DNA of 64,000 nucleotides from an uncultured Fretibacterium sp. (GTDB lineage Bacteria; Synergistota; Synergistia; Synergistales; Aminobacteriaceae): NCBI GenBank assembly GCA_946183145.1, contig CAMGZM010000008.1, positions 62,001 to 126,000 of the forward strand, read 5' to 3'. Shown piece by piece: positions 8,808 to 16,489 of this stretch (position 1 is its first letter; each line of letters starts with the position of its first letter). The notes under the pieces were generated by a model. It saw only the letters and a program-made list of their open reading frames with translations, ran no database searches and was not told where the DNA came from. The position numbers and the translations under genes were made by a program.

Positions 8808-9080
8808 TTATTTGCAGTCCCTGGCAATTCCGTAAAGCGCGCGGCCTATGATCATTTCCTTCACAGCCCGTGTTCGCACGGCAGCGGTTATGCGTCTTAT
8901 GTAGTCGTTAAGCTCTTCTGTGAATCTCTTCCGGCACTCCTCATCAGGCAAAACAATTTCGGCCTCATCACTGCAATAACTGACAGAAGCATTTATCCCA
9001 AGCTGACCCTCGCAGTAATCACGCGCGAGAATGACAGCCTCAGCAGGAACACACGAAAGATTCACACGAAAGGACAACAT
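8808..9080 (-). CDS. hxsD: HxsD-like His-Xaa-Ser system protein
   Basis: 90 residues. The HxsD family is named for a LLNDYxLRE-like motif; here the matching stretch is EELNDYIRRITAAVRT (about 56-71), followed by the hydrophobic helix VKEMIIGRALYGIA. The N-terminal half (MLSFRVNLSCVPAEAVILA) matches the beta-strand plus helix layout of the family. HxsD has no established activity; its constant linkage to the radical SAM maturases suggests it is a peptide carrier or partner like PqqD, which is inference. It starts 8 nt after the precursor stop and is separated from hxsB by a terminator. Assignment rests on the motif, size and the neighbouring HxsB. Confidence 0.72.
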   Translation of the reverse strand: MLSFRVNLSCVPAEAVILARDYCEGQLGINASVSYCSDEAEIVLPDEECRKRFTEELNDYIRRITAAVRTRAVKEMIIGRALYGIARDCK

Positions 9081-9088
9081 TCCGGCTG

Positions 9089-9253
9089 CTAGTCGTCCTG
9101 AACTAAGCTCGATGAGTGTGCGCTGTGCGAGCCGTGGGACATCTCGTATTTCTCAGCTTCCGCAAAAAGTTCACGGCTGAATGTGAATACCTCTGAATCG
9201 CCCTTTACCGTTTCCGAAATTCCTCTTACCTGCTCAAGCCCGATTGACTTCAT
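9089..9253 (-). CDS. Putative Hxs-type RiPP precursor peptide, 54 residues
   Basis: Small gene with an excellent AAGGAGG site about 10 nt before its ATG. The peptide begins MKSIGLEQVRGISETVKG, has a charged helical stretch (ELFAEAEKYEM) and ends SHGSHSAHSSS then LVQDD. The triplets HGS, HSA, HSS at residues 40-48 are the His-Xaa-Ser pattern for which the system is named. I read residues 1-38 as leader and 39-54 as core. HxsA substrates described for this system are longer proteins with C-terminal His-Xaa-Ser repeats, so this is an unusually short version. It is first in the operon, 8 nt before hxsD. No signal peptide is visible. Confidence 0.7.
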   Translation of the reverse strand: MKSIGLEQVRGISETVKGDSEVFTFSRELFAEAEKYEMSHGSHSAHSSSLVQDD

Positions 9254-9530
9254 GATTATTTTTCCTCCTTAATTTTTCGCTTAATGCTCCGTGATTCACA
9301 GCACAATTATTCCCGCGCCGTGATGCTTCAATACGCAAGATTCTTTTCGCCCGCTTCTGACTCTCACCGCCTCCCCTGCGAAAAGACACGCAGAAACTGA
9401 AGACAGGATTAACTTCTTCCCCTCTCCAAATTACGCGAGCTTCAAATTTGCTTTGTGTTTGTGCTAATGATGATAAATGAAAAGATTCTGACCTGAAATA
9501 TTCACCTGCATGAAGACACAATGACGGCTG
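9254..9530 (-). other. Long 5' leader of the Hxs operon
   Basis: About 280 nt lie between the nearer predicted transcription start (about 9532) and the precursor ATG. The only structure I see is a short hairpin CTGCG-N8-CGCAG near 9380. I recognise no riboswitch class. One weak frame crosses the region but runs over the precursor start and has no family resemblance. The length suggests post-transcriptional control, which is inference. Confidence 0.4.
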
Positions 9531-9538
9531 AACGGCCG

Positions 9539-9567
9539 ATTGTAGCTTGATTATTCATACCTGTCAA
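9539..9567 (-). promoter_or_regulatory. Sigma-70 promoter, proximal, for the Hxs operon
   Basis: On the minus strand TTGACA (9567-9562), 17-nt spacer, TACAAT (9544-9539). A near-consensus promoter about 285 nt upstream of the precursor ATG. Confidence 0.7.
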
Positions 9568-9603
9568 TGCTCCTCTCTGCAAAAATCACTGTGAACAGCG
9601 TGT

Positions 9604-9632
9604 ATTCTACAGCATGATATTGTGATGGTCAA
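9604..9632 (-). promoter_or_regulatory. Sigma-70 promoter, distal, for the Hxs operon
   Basis: On the minus strand TTGACC (9632-9627), 17-nt spacer, TAGAAT (9609-9604). Second near-consensus promoter in tandem, 65 nt upstream of the proximal one. Confidence 0.65.
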
Positions 9633-9682
9633 TATTTGGTGCTGTCTGAAAACTATTCTGTGCGGAATATTGCGGCCATGAA

Positions 9683-10882
9683 TTAATATTCGGAAGTATA
9701 TGCGAGTGCTTTTGTGTTCACTGTATCGAGCGCGGAAAATTCCCTGTTCCGAATCTCAACTATATATACGTCTCTTTCTGACGGCCTGTGAAGAAACTGC
9801 GAAATATTCAGCGTCTGCTTCCCGAACGGTATACCCTTAACGCGCCCAAGATTCTGAAGAAGAGTCCCGCGGGGCATATTGTCGACAGGCTGAGGCATCA
9901 TATCAACCGCACGTTTCAGCCATTCGCACAAGGCTATAGCCCTTCCCGCAGAAACAGAGTCGCTTGCCTGCATTGCGCGGGTCCTCCATAACATTCGCCT
10001 CGTCTCAATGAATCCTCCGAGTGTAGCGAGCAAAACATTCTGATCCGCGAAAATCATTCCCCGGCACGACAAATACATCTCATCAGGCTCAGAGACATTC
10101 CACAAACGCCAGCTTGTTCGGATTCTCATGAAGTTACGCCAGATTTCACGCGCTCCCATGCTGCCCATGAAGGAAATAACGACTCCGGCCTCTTCTCCCT
10201 CGTAGCTCTCTATTTCCTCCGACATCATATAGTAGCTGTCTCGGGCTGATGCGTCCGTCCAGTAAGGCATAGGCATAAACCCGGCGTTGTCAAGCATCGT
10301 GTAGCAGATTTTCGCTTCTCTTTCCTGGTTGACGGTGAAACGGCTCGCCGCTAATGCTATTCGTTTGTCCCGTGCGTAAATTTTCCTTGCGTACTCCGTG
10401 AATGCCGCGCACCTGTAATCCCTGTACATGTCAAGCGCAAATATATTCGTTATGGGACGGCCTCCCGAATCTATCAGCACACTTTCACCGCCCGAAAGCA
10501 TCAAAGGCACATTAGCACCCGCGAAACGTGAGACTAGAATCTTGTCGGTCTCAGGCGAATCCGCAAAGCTAATTACGGCAATTGCGTGAGGATTATTGAC
10601 AGTGCTTCTTGTGGGAAGATCATCACTTTCGGACAAAAGCAGGAACTTCACATCATGGCCGCCGACTCCGTTGCTGCTTTCTGAGATTTCAAGCTCGCAC
10701 CATGTTAAAGCGGTCTTGATGGATTTTCCCGGTTCTTTGTCCCATCCGCCTGAAGGTGGCACCGCGATAACGTTCCATACCCAGTCATGAGTCCTGCTGT
10801 CGGGTGCCTGAAGTGTTAATGCGCGTTCTGCTGTGATGTTCAGGCATAAAATGATTACGAGTAACGCAAGGATTTTACGCAT
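9683..10882 (-). CDS. Exported protein, type I periplasmic-binding-like fold
   Basis: 399 residues with a signal peptide (MRKILALLVIILCLNITAERA). The layout resembles receptor-family ligand-binding proteins of branched-chain amino acid ABC systems: an early helix TALTWCELEIS followed by GVGGHDVKFLLLSES (compare the GGxxGRxxxLV pattern), then a strand-helix series containing AIAVISFADSPETDKILV, ANVPLMLSGG and RIALAASRFTVNQ. No permease or ATPase genes are adjacent, so it may be an orphan binding protein or a sensor. It precedes nothing with an obvious link; the OmpH-like gene lies upstream 14 nt away and is probably cotranscribed. Function is not certain. Confidence 0.6.
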   Translation of the reverse strand: MRKILALLVIILCLNITAERALTLQAPDSRTHDWVWNVIAVPPSGGWDKEPGKSIKTALTWCELEISESSNGVGGHDVKFLLLSESDDLPTRSTVNNPHAIAVISFADSPETDKILVSRFAGANVPLMLSGGESVLIDSGGRPITNIFALDMYRDYRCAAFTEYARKIYARDKRIALAASRFTVNQEREAKICYTMLDNAGFMPMPYWTDASARDSYYMMSEEIESYEGEEAGVVISFMGSMGAREIWRNFMRIRTSWRLWNVSEPDEMYLSCRGMIFADQNVLLATLGGFIETRRMLWRTRAMQASDSVSAGRAIALCEWLKRAVDMMPQPVDNMPRGTLLQNLGRVKGIPFGKQTLNISQFLHRPSERDVYIVEIRNREFSALDTVNTKALAYTSEY

Positions 10883-10896
10883 AAATTTTCGTGTGA

Positions 10897-11367
10897 TTAT
10901 TTCTTGCGGGATAACTGCTGAATTACGTCCTGTGTTATGTCGACTCCGCCGATTAACACCACGAACTTGTCAAGAACAAGCGTCAACTTCCTCTTCACGG
11001 CTACTTCCCTCACTGCCTGTTCGCAGTCCTGGTATATCGGTGCCATGAGTCTCTGCTCTTCCTGTGCAAGCTCCATTCTCTTCTCCTGCACTGCCTGTGC
11101 TTTTTTCTGCTGGTCAGTCTCTTTGTCTGCCGCGGCTTTCGCTTCATTCTCTTTCTTGCGGGCAATCTCTGCAAACTGCTGGCGGGCTTCATTGAGTCTC
11201 GGATGATTGTCGAGAATCAATCCGCGGTCTACTATGCCGACAAAATCCGCGTTGATTGGTGTGTTTGATGATGATGTTTTCTTTGACGCGGCTGAAGCTG
11301 ATACTACGAGGGCTGATGCGAGAAGTGTTGCTGAAAGTGCAAGCAAGATAAGTTTCTTAAACGACAT
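10897..11367 (-). CDS. OmpH/Skp-family periplasmic chaperone-like protein
   Basis: 156 residues with a signal peptide (MSFKKLILLALSATLLASALVVSASA). The mature part starts with a strand (DFVGIVDRGLILDNHP), then a long Lys/Glu/Gln/Ala coiled coil (about 65-115, QQFAEIARKKENEAK), then a closing segment with VAVKRKLTLVLDKFVVLIGG, TQDVIQQL. This is the jellyfish-like plan of Skp/OmpH chaperones that guard unfolded outer-membrane proteins. I chose ATG 11367 because GGAGG sits about 10 nt upstream and the signal peptide begins there; a longer frame upstream is not supported. It is followed 14 nt later by the binding-like protein gene. Confidence 0.85.
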   Translation of the reverse strand: MSFKKLILLALSATLLASALVVSASAASKKTSSSNTPINADFVGIVDRGLILDNHPRLNEARQQFAEIARKKENEAKAAADKETDQQKKAQAVQEKRMELAQEEQRLMAPIYQDCEQAVREVAVKRKLTLVLDKFVVLIGGVDITQDVIQQLSRKK

Positions 11368-11462
11368 TATAAATATATTCCTCCTGTTTTGTGTAACGCC
11401 TTGAAAATACGCGGTGCATTCTAACATTCAAAGTTTGAGCGCAATAACGTAGAAATTACTAA

Positions 11463-11894
11463 TTAATTCCTGCAAATTATATTTTGACGCTCAAGAATCT
11501 TCATTAACGGAACTCCGATAATATAACATGCTCCAGCCTCGCCGAGCCCGACATAAATACATGTCGCAATCAGCGGAACACCGATTAACACATGAAGCAT
11601 TACGCCGATGATTATCATGTTCGAGACAACCGGCCATAACGCGGCGAGATAAATATTCCGTGATTTTCGCGTGAGAATTGCGGCAATAAGAGTCGCGAGT
11701 CCCCCGAACACCATATCAGGAAGGCCATATCCCCCCCAGAAATTCGAGAAGACACACCCAATGAAGAGTCCCGGAATCGATTCAGGCATGTAGAACGGCA
11801 AAAGCGTAAGTGCTTCCGACACTCTGAACTGAACAGGGCCGTATGAGATTGGCGCAAGTGAAATCGTAAGGGCTGAATATATTGCCGCTATCAA
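11463..11894 (-). CDS. queT: QueT-family queuosine precursor transporter, altered 5' end
   Basis: Membrane S-component-like transporter for queuosine precursors. ALTISLAPISYGPVQFRVSEALTLLPF is the family signature, followed by four or more TM helices and PLMKILER at the end. A TTG at 11894 gives 143 residues. Homologs usually carry about 10-15 more N-terminal residues, and the frame does continue upstream as TKRIARGAL, but the upstream ATG is missing. The missing part lies exactly where the priA-tail duplication and a transposon relic meet (about 11935), so the native start was probably lost by rearrangement. Tgt, the enzyme using the queuosine precursor, is encoded at 30202. Confidence 0.8.
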   Translation of the reverse strand: MIAAIYSALTISLAPISYGPVQFRVSEALTLLPFYMPESIPGLFIGCVFSNFWGGYGLPDMVFGGLATLIAAILTRKSRNIYLAALWPVVSNMIIIGVMLHVLIGVPLIATCIYVGLGEAGACYIIGVPLMKILERQNIICRN

Positions 11895-11939
11895 TGCCCC
11901 TCTTGCGATGCGTTTTGTGATTATGATTAATCGCTGCTA

Positions 11940-12213
11940 CGTAAAAAGTGTAATAATGTGCTTGTTATACCCTTTCGATGTTTCCTCGTTCAACCTGTCC
12001 TCGTTCGCATATGCTACTAAAGTTTGTCCGACAGTCCAGAGGCTTGACTTCCCGACTAGCCATCAGTAGTGATTCGCTTTTTACGGCTATCATGTTTCTA
12101 TATTGATAGTGCTTTGCCTTGCACTTCCCTCCCTCTAACCCACGTAGCAGAGTTTACCCCCTTTACAAAGTTTTAGTATCGATTTTTATACGGATTAGAG
12201 GACGTTATTACAC
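11940..12213. mobile_element. Decayed transposon relic, probably IS200/IS605 tnpB 3' end
   Basis: A gene-free block inserted into the duplicated priA tail. On the minus strand about 12130-11970 it can be read as a tnpB-like C-terminus containing SLLMASREVKPLD and ending ERGNIERV then stop, with stops further upstream, so it is a fragment. GTGTAATAA (11948-11956) and TTATTACAC (12205-12213) are perfect 9-nt inverted repeats near its ends; CGTAAAAAG (11940-11948) also pairs with CTTTTTACG (12077-12085). The host sequence AATCGCT-CCTTAC, intact at 12570-12582, is split here. The family call is weak; the insertion itself is clear. Confidence 0.5.
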
Positions 12214-12224
12214 TATATCGATAT

Positions 12225-12536
12225 TTAGCTATAGCTCCTTACTGTGATGTTAATGTATTGAGTCTTTGTGTTGCGGATGAATTTCTCAGGCTCAAGAGAT
12301 TCCCTGACGGCCTCAAGAGATTCGCAGCTCACGTAAAAAGGCTTTGAGTCATCTCCCGGATCCATCACGAAAATTCCCGCGTCCATAAGCGAGTTGATTA
12401 TATCATCACGCAATTTTTTCCCGCTCGTCTCAACCTCAATCATATACCCGTAAGGAGGGAGCATAAATTCACGTCTCATTTTCAGCTCATCAAAGATAAA
12501 TTTTTCCCAGCCCCGTGAAAGAAATTCAGCGGGAAT
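12225..12536 (-). pseudogene. Duplicated 3' fragment of priA
   Basis: An 84-codon open frame (12479-12225) repeats the last part of the priA product (MRREFMLPPYGYMIEVETSG onward) and ends RSYS instead of RSD. The similarity continues upstream to about 12536, where it stops abruptly. There is no promoter or good ribosome-binding site of its own. It is a duplication remnant lying between priA and queT. Confidence 0.85.
12274..12488. repeat. 215-bp direct repeat of 12615-12829 (priA tail)
   Basis: I see no difference between 12274-12488 and 12615-12829; the copies are offset by 341 bp. Outside this core the similarity continues for about 40 nt on each side with scattered differences (12233-12273 and 12489-12536). 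Differences clustered at both edges with a perfect core suggest gene conversion after the duplication. Confidence 0.85.
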
Positions 12537-12568
12537 TAACCTTTATGTGATTCGTTTTGTGATTGTTA

Positions 12569-14320
12569 TTAATCGCTCCTTACTGTGATATTGATGAATT
12601 GATTCTTAGTGTTACGGATGAATTTCTCAGGCTCAAGAGATTCCCTGACGGCCTCAAGAGATTCGCAGCTCACGTAAAAAGGCTTTGAGTCATCTCCCGG
12701 ATCCATCACGAAAATTCCCGCGTCCATAAGCGAGTTGATTATATCATCACGCAATTTTTTCCCGCTCGTCTCAACCTCAATCATATACCCGTAAGGAGGG
12801 AGCATAAATTCACGTCTCATTTTCAGCTCGTCAGGGATAAATTTTTCCCAGCCCCGTGAAAGAAATTCAGCAAGCATTAACCCTTTTCGCCGGGTCTGTA
12901 TCAAAAGTTTGCGATTCGAGCCGCGAGTCCTTCCCCGCCAGTAAGATTCACATAACATGCTGTAAACGTTGTAGCGGTTATTGTGATTTATCCGCCATAA
13001 TTCCGAGTCGAGATCCAGCCATGCAACTAATGACGTGTCAATCTCATTCAGGAGTCTGAGTCCTTTGCTTGTTGAGAGAATGAGTCCGTGAAGGTCTGAG
13101 AGTTTTACGCCGTCGGTGTAAATGTGAACGTCATGAAAATATTTCCCCGCAATTTTCGCTAATGCCTCTATGCCCGGCCTTTTTCCGATAAGAAGATGAT
13201 ACCCGCAGTTTTCGCAGAGTTCCGGCAATCTCCGAATCATTCCGCACCTTTTACATTTCAGAAGACCGCCGTCATTGCGTGCCTGCATAATTCCTCCGCA
13301 TTTGGGACATTTCACAGACTCACCGCAATTTGAGCAGAAAACTTCTGATGACTCGCCAGTCCTGTTGAGAATCCAAATGACATTATGACCGTCTGCAACC
13401 TCTTTGTGAGTCCGGCTCGTGAGTGTATATGTCAGCGGGATATTGCCTTCAATGCCTGGCAAGTCTTCTTTTCGCGAACGGTGAATATCTGCGAGAATGA
13501 TATTTTTTCGTTCAGGCTTGAGAATCTCACGGGGCTTTGTGCGGATAAAAGTTTTCAGCGATGGGATTCGGCCTGCAAGTATTAATTCTGCTCCGAGAAT
13601 GGCGGCTCTTTTTCCTGCGAGGCTTCTTGCGGACAAATTCAGCGTGTAGGGGATAACGTATGCGGGATTCGATTCGTCCTCAACGATAATTTTCTGAGGC
13701 ATTAACGGCGCAAAGACTCCCCCCGGCGGAGCGATTACGACTCGAAATTCACGGGACTGAATCATTTTCCACGTCTCAAAAAATTTTTTACTCTCTGAAC
13801 TCCATAACACCGACTGAGCTTTGAGACTCTCAGGAAGATTCACGAAGAATGATTTTGTGTCTTCTTTCCGTGAGAACAAGAGCAGAGTCCGCAAGTCCGA
13901 ATCCAATTCAGCGAGAAAAAAATTAAAACGCTCGGAGTCAAACGGGTTAAAGTAATTTCGTTCCGTGAATTTTGCTGACACTTCAGCTTCAGGAGGAGGC
14001 AATAACTTTTCACCCGTAAGAACATGAACGGGCAATGACGCTCTGAGGGCTTTTGACATTCCTGACATCGTAATTTTTCCCGCCCAAGTTGCAAGCTCCC
14101 AAATATCACGGTCGATTATTCTGCGTTCGTCAATGACTCCTTCAACGGGCTTAGCCTTAACGTTAGGGGGCAAATTTGCACGCGATTCACCGAGAATGAA
14201 GCCCGCGTATTTCGTCCTTCTTACGTCAACAATGACTCTCGTACCCTCTTCAAGCTCCGAGTCAGTCTCATACGTAAGCGAGTCGATTCCGATTTGGGGT
14301 ATTGATACGTCAACGAGCAA
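12569..14320 (-). CDS. priA: PriA-like primosomal protein N' without helicase ATPase motifs
   Basis: 583 residues, shorter than the roughly 730 of active PriA. The N-terminal DNA-binding domain (MLVDVSIPQIGIDSLTYETD, then TRVIVDVRRTKYAGFI) and the zinc-binding cluster are well kept (FCSNCGESVKCPKCGG, CKRCGM, LCENCGYH), as is the C-terminal domain (LPPYGYMIEVE). The helicase core lacks the Walker A GxTGSGKT; the DEEH box is replaced by IVEDESNPAYV. PriA homologs without ATP-binding motifs are known in Actinobacteria and are thought to act in replication restart without unwinding. It overlaps coaBC by 11 nt in the rpoZ-coaBC-priA operon. Confidence 0.85.
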   Translation of the reverse strand: MLVDVSIPQIGIDSLTYETDSELEEGTRVIVDVRRTKYAGFILGESRANLPPNVKAKPVEGVIDERRIIDRDIWELATWAGKITMSGMSKALRASLPVHVLTGEKLLPPPEAEVSAKFTERNYFNPFDSERFNFFLAELDSDLRTLLLFSRKEDTKSFFVNLPESLKAQSVLWSSESKKFFETWKMIQSREFRVVIAPPGGVFAPLMPQKIIVEDESNPAYVIPYTLNLSARSLAGKRAAILGAELILAGRIPSLKTFIRTKPREILKPERKNIILADIHRSRKEDLPGIEGNIPLTYTLTSRTHKEVADGHNVIWILNRTGESSEVFCSNCGESVKCPKCGGIMQARNDGGLLKCKRCGMIRRLPELCENCGYHLLIGKRPGIEALAKIAGKYFHDVHIYTDGVKLSDLHGLILSTSKGLRLLNEIDTSLVAWLDLDSELWRINHNNRYNVYSMLCESYWRGRTRGSNRKLLIQTRRKGLMLAEFLSRGWEKFIPDELKMRREFMLPPYGYMIEVETSGKKLRDDIINSLMDAGIFVMDPGDDSKPFYVSCESLEAVRESLEPEKFIRNTKNQFINITVRSD

Positions 14321-15500
14321 TTATCCTGCTCCATATGTCAAACGAAATCTCATCCTTCAAGCCTGAGAACGTCAGCACAGATTTATCTTCATCACGGGGA
14401 ATCAATTTCAGCATGTTTGTGTCAACCCTGAAGCCCGAATTTTCAGCCGCGACATCATTAGCGAGAATGTAATCGAGATTTTTGCGTGAAATTTTTTCGC
14501 GTGCGTTTGCGATGAGATTATCTGTTTCAGCCGCAAAGCCTATGAGAATCTGCCCGGGACGTTTGAGCCTTCCCGCCTCCGCTGAAATATCCGGGTTCTG
14601 CACAAGCTCAAGCGTGAATGTGTCTTTGCCCCCGCGTTTGATTTTGTGAGCTGAAATCTCTTTTGCGCGGTAATCTCCTACAGCAGCAGCCTTCACTACG
14701 TAATCAGCCCAAGAAATATTTTCCCTCACAGCTTCAAGCATTTCTTCAGCACTCGTAACGCGAATCAGATTCATTCCGTAACCGTCAACATCAACAGGCC
14801 CGTGAATGACTCTCACTTCCGCGCCCCTGTACCACGCTGAACGGGACATAGCGATTCCCATTTTCCCGCTTGAAGGGTTAGAGATGTAGCGAACGGGATC
14901 AATGTATTCATGAGTCGGCCCGGCTGTAACGAGGACTCTTTTTCCGGCCATGTCGTGAACGCACAAAGCCCGCAAGATCTCGTGCATAATTTCTCGCGGC
15001 TCCGGCATTCTCCCTTTTCCTGAAACACCGCAGGCCAATTCACCCGATGAAGGCTCAATGACTTTCACGCCGTGTGATTTCAGCAGAGAAATATTTTCCT
15101 GAGTCGCGGGATTGTCGTACATTTTCTCGTTCATGGCCGGGAATATTACGACGGGACATTTTGCGGCAATTGCGGCTGACGTTAGGAGATTGTCGGCGAT
15201 TCCGTACGCGATTTTTGCGAGGGTGTTTGCTGTGCACGGGGCAATCACAAAAACTTCTGCCCATTCCGTTAGCTTTATGTGAGGGATTGAGGAGTCAAAA
15301 TCTGAGTCCGTCAAAACTTTACGGCCTGAAAGAGTCTCAAGTGTCATTGCCGTAACAAATTTTTCTGCTGACGGCGTAATGATGATTTCTGACTCGTTTC
15401 CTGATTTCTTGATGAGGCGGATTAGCTCAGGGATTTTATAGGCCGCTATTCCTCCCGTAATGCCTATGAGAATTTTGCGGCCATGATTGAAACTTGTCAT
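14310..15500 (-). CDS. coaBC: Bifunctional phosphopantothenoylcysteine decarboxylase / phosphopantothenate-cysteine ligase
   Basis: 396 residues. CoaBC carries out two steps of coenzyme A synthesis in the cytoplasm. The N-terminal CoaC flavoprotein domain reads KILIGITGGIAAYKIPEL, has IAPCTANTLAKIAYGIADNLLT, and the FPAMNEKMYDNPATQ motif. The C-terminal CoaB ligase domain begins near 190 with KRVLVTAGPTHEYIDPVRYI then NPSSGKMG, and includes KAAAVGDYR and DNLIANAREKI (dimer and CTP loops). Length and order are those of the standard fusion. It overlaps rpoZ by 4 nt upstream and priA by 11 nt downstream, so all three are cotranscribed. CoaD, a later step, is at 40527. Confidence 0.95.
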   Translation of the reverse strand: MTSFNHGRKILIGITGGIAAYKIPELIRLIKKSGNESEIIITPSAEKFVTAMTLETLSGRKVLTDSDFDSSIPHIKLTEWAEVFVIAPCTANTLAKIAYGIADNLLTSAAIAAKCPVVIFPAMNEKMYDNPATQENISLLKSHGVKVIEPSSGELACGVSGKGRMPEPREIMHEILRALCVHDMAGKRVLVTAGPTHEYIDPVRYISNPSSGKMGIAMSRSAWYRGAEVRVIHGPVDVDGYGMNLIRVTSAEEMLEAVRENISWADYVVKAAAVGDYRAKEISAHKIKRGGKDTFTLELVQNPDISAEAGRLKRPGQILIGFAAETDNLIANAREKISRKNLDYILANDVAAENSGFRVDTNMLKLIPRDEDKSVLTFSGLKDEISFDIWSRIIAR

Positions 15501-15715
15501 GCTAATATTGTCGACAGAGGGTCATTGATGGGGCTTCTGTCCTCTTCAATCTCAAGAAGTACATTTGAGATATAGCGTTCATTTGCGGGATTAGTTTTGT
15601 CGGTCGCTTCCTCTTCACTTTTGCGCCGTGCTTCTGCCGCAACTTTTGCTGTGATTTCGTACTTGTTATCAGTTCCGCATTTTTTCGCAAGCCATTCTAT
15701 ATCGTAAAATTTCAT
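15497..15715 (-). CDS. rpoZ: RNA polymerase omega subunit
   Basis: 72 residues. MKFYDIEWLAKKCGTDNKYEITAKVAAEARRK matches the start of omega, in which a short helix precedes the region that wraps beta-prime; the C-terminal tail is divergent. Omega helps RNA polymerase assembly. The sequence alone is short and weak, but the position directly before coaBC and priA is the classic rpoZ place. ATG has GGAGG about 7 nt upstream. It follows the AIM24 gene by 17 nt, so it may be read partly from that gene's promoter. Confidence 0.8.
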   Translation of the reverse strand: MKFYDIEWLAKKCGTDNKYEITAKVAAEARRKSEEEATDKTNPANERYISNVLLEIEEDRSPINDPLSTILA

Positions 15716-15731
15716 GTGTAACTCCTCCTGT

Positions 15732-16421
15732 TTATTTCACAAACTTAACCATTGACTTCAACCACGCTGAAACGGCTTCAGGCTTCCGTGTCTGAATCAG
15801 AACAGTTCCCGGCCCCTTGAAATGACACACGAGTCCTTCACCGCTCGTGAAACTTGAGAGCCATCCTTCTGATGACGCTTTCTCTATCTTGTACTCCATG
15901 CAGTCAGGCCATGCGACTAAATGACCGTTATCGATTATCGCCTCTTCTCCCGCTTCAAGCTCGATCTCATGAATCGCTCCGAACGCAGAGAGAAACACTA
16001 TGCCTTTTCCGTGAATGTTGAGGACAAAGAAGCCCTGCCCGGAAAATAGCCCTTTTGTGAGATTCTGTATCGCCGTGTCAATCTCTATTGTGTCTTCTGC
16101 CGCCAAAAAGCTCCCCCGCTGAACCTTGAGTCCGTATGTACCATCAAGAACAACATCACCGATACCGCCTAAAGCTGACTGTGCGAGCAAAACATTCCCC
16201 GCCCCGCGTGAAGCTGTTATGCGCTGGAAGAAGAAGCTCTCACCCGCCAAAAGTTTGCGCGTAATTCCTCCCATTATGCCGCCGTCGCCTGTTGAGCCCT
16301 TAACATCAAGAGTTGTTGACATTGAGACCATTGCGTCAGACTCGGCCTTTATCGACTCGCCCTTCTCAAGATGGCACTGAACAACTGAAAACGCTGACTC
16401 GTAAAGTATTTCGTGCTTCAT
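15732..16421 (-). CDS. AIM24/TIGR00266-family protein
   Basis: 229 residues of the beta-rich AIM24 family, with repeated Gly-rich strands: GGIMGGITRKLLAGESFF, RGAGNVLLAQSALGGIGDVVL and SGQGFFVLNIHGKG. No signal peptide or membrane segment. Family members often sit next to TerD stress genes, as here, but their biochemistry is not established. A terminator separates it from the upstream terD pair, so it probably has its own promoter, and rpoZ follows closely. Confidence 0.85.
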   Translation of the reverse strand: MKHEILYESAFSVVQCHLEKGESIKAESDAMVSMSTTLDVKGSTGDGGIMGGITRKLLAGESFFFQRITASRGAGNVLLAQSALGGIGDVVLDGTYGLKVQRGSFLAAEDTIEIDTAIQNLTKGLFSGQGFFVLNIHGKGIVFLSAFGAIHEIELEAGEEAIIDNGHLVAWPDCMEYKIEKASSEGWLSSFTSGEGLVCHFKGPGTVLIQTRKPEAVSAWLKSMVKFVK

Positions 16422-16436
16422 GATATTATCTCCGAA

Positions 16437-16475
16437 AAAAAGAGAGTACCTGAAACATTAAGGCACTCCCCGAAT
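16437..16475 (-). terminator. Terminator after the terD pair
   Basis: On the minus strand GAGTGCC, loop TTAATGTTTCA, GGTACTC, then TCTTTTTTTC. It lies 15 nt after the stop of the second terD gene and ends just before the AIM24 start. Confidence 0.75.
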
Positions 16476-16489
16476 CATTATGCTTACGG

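Noticed and set aside
9234-9521. A 95-codon frame in the Hxs leader
   Set aside because: It runs over the precursor start, has no recognisable protein similarity, and begins next to the promoter start. The precursor itself is much better supported.
11731-11737. A 7-C run as another contingency tract in queT
   Set aside because: It is in a conserved WGGYG region, the frame is intact across it, and 7 is within the range expected by chance. The same holds for the 7-C run at 35171-35177 in a MATE gene.
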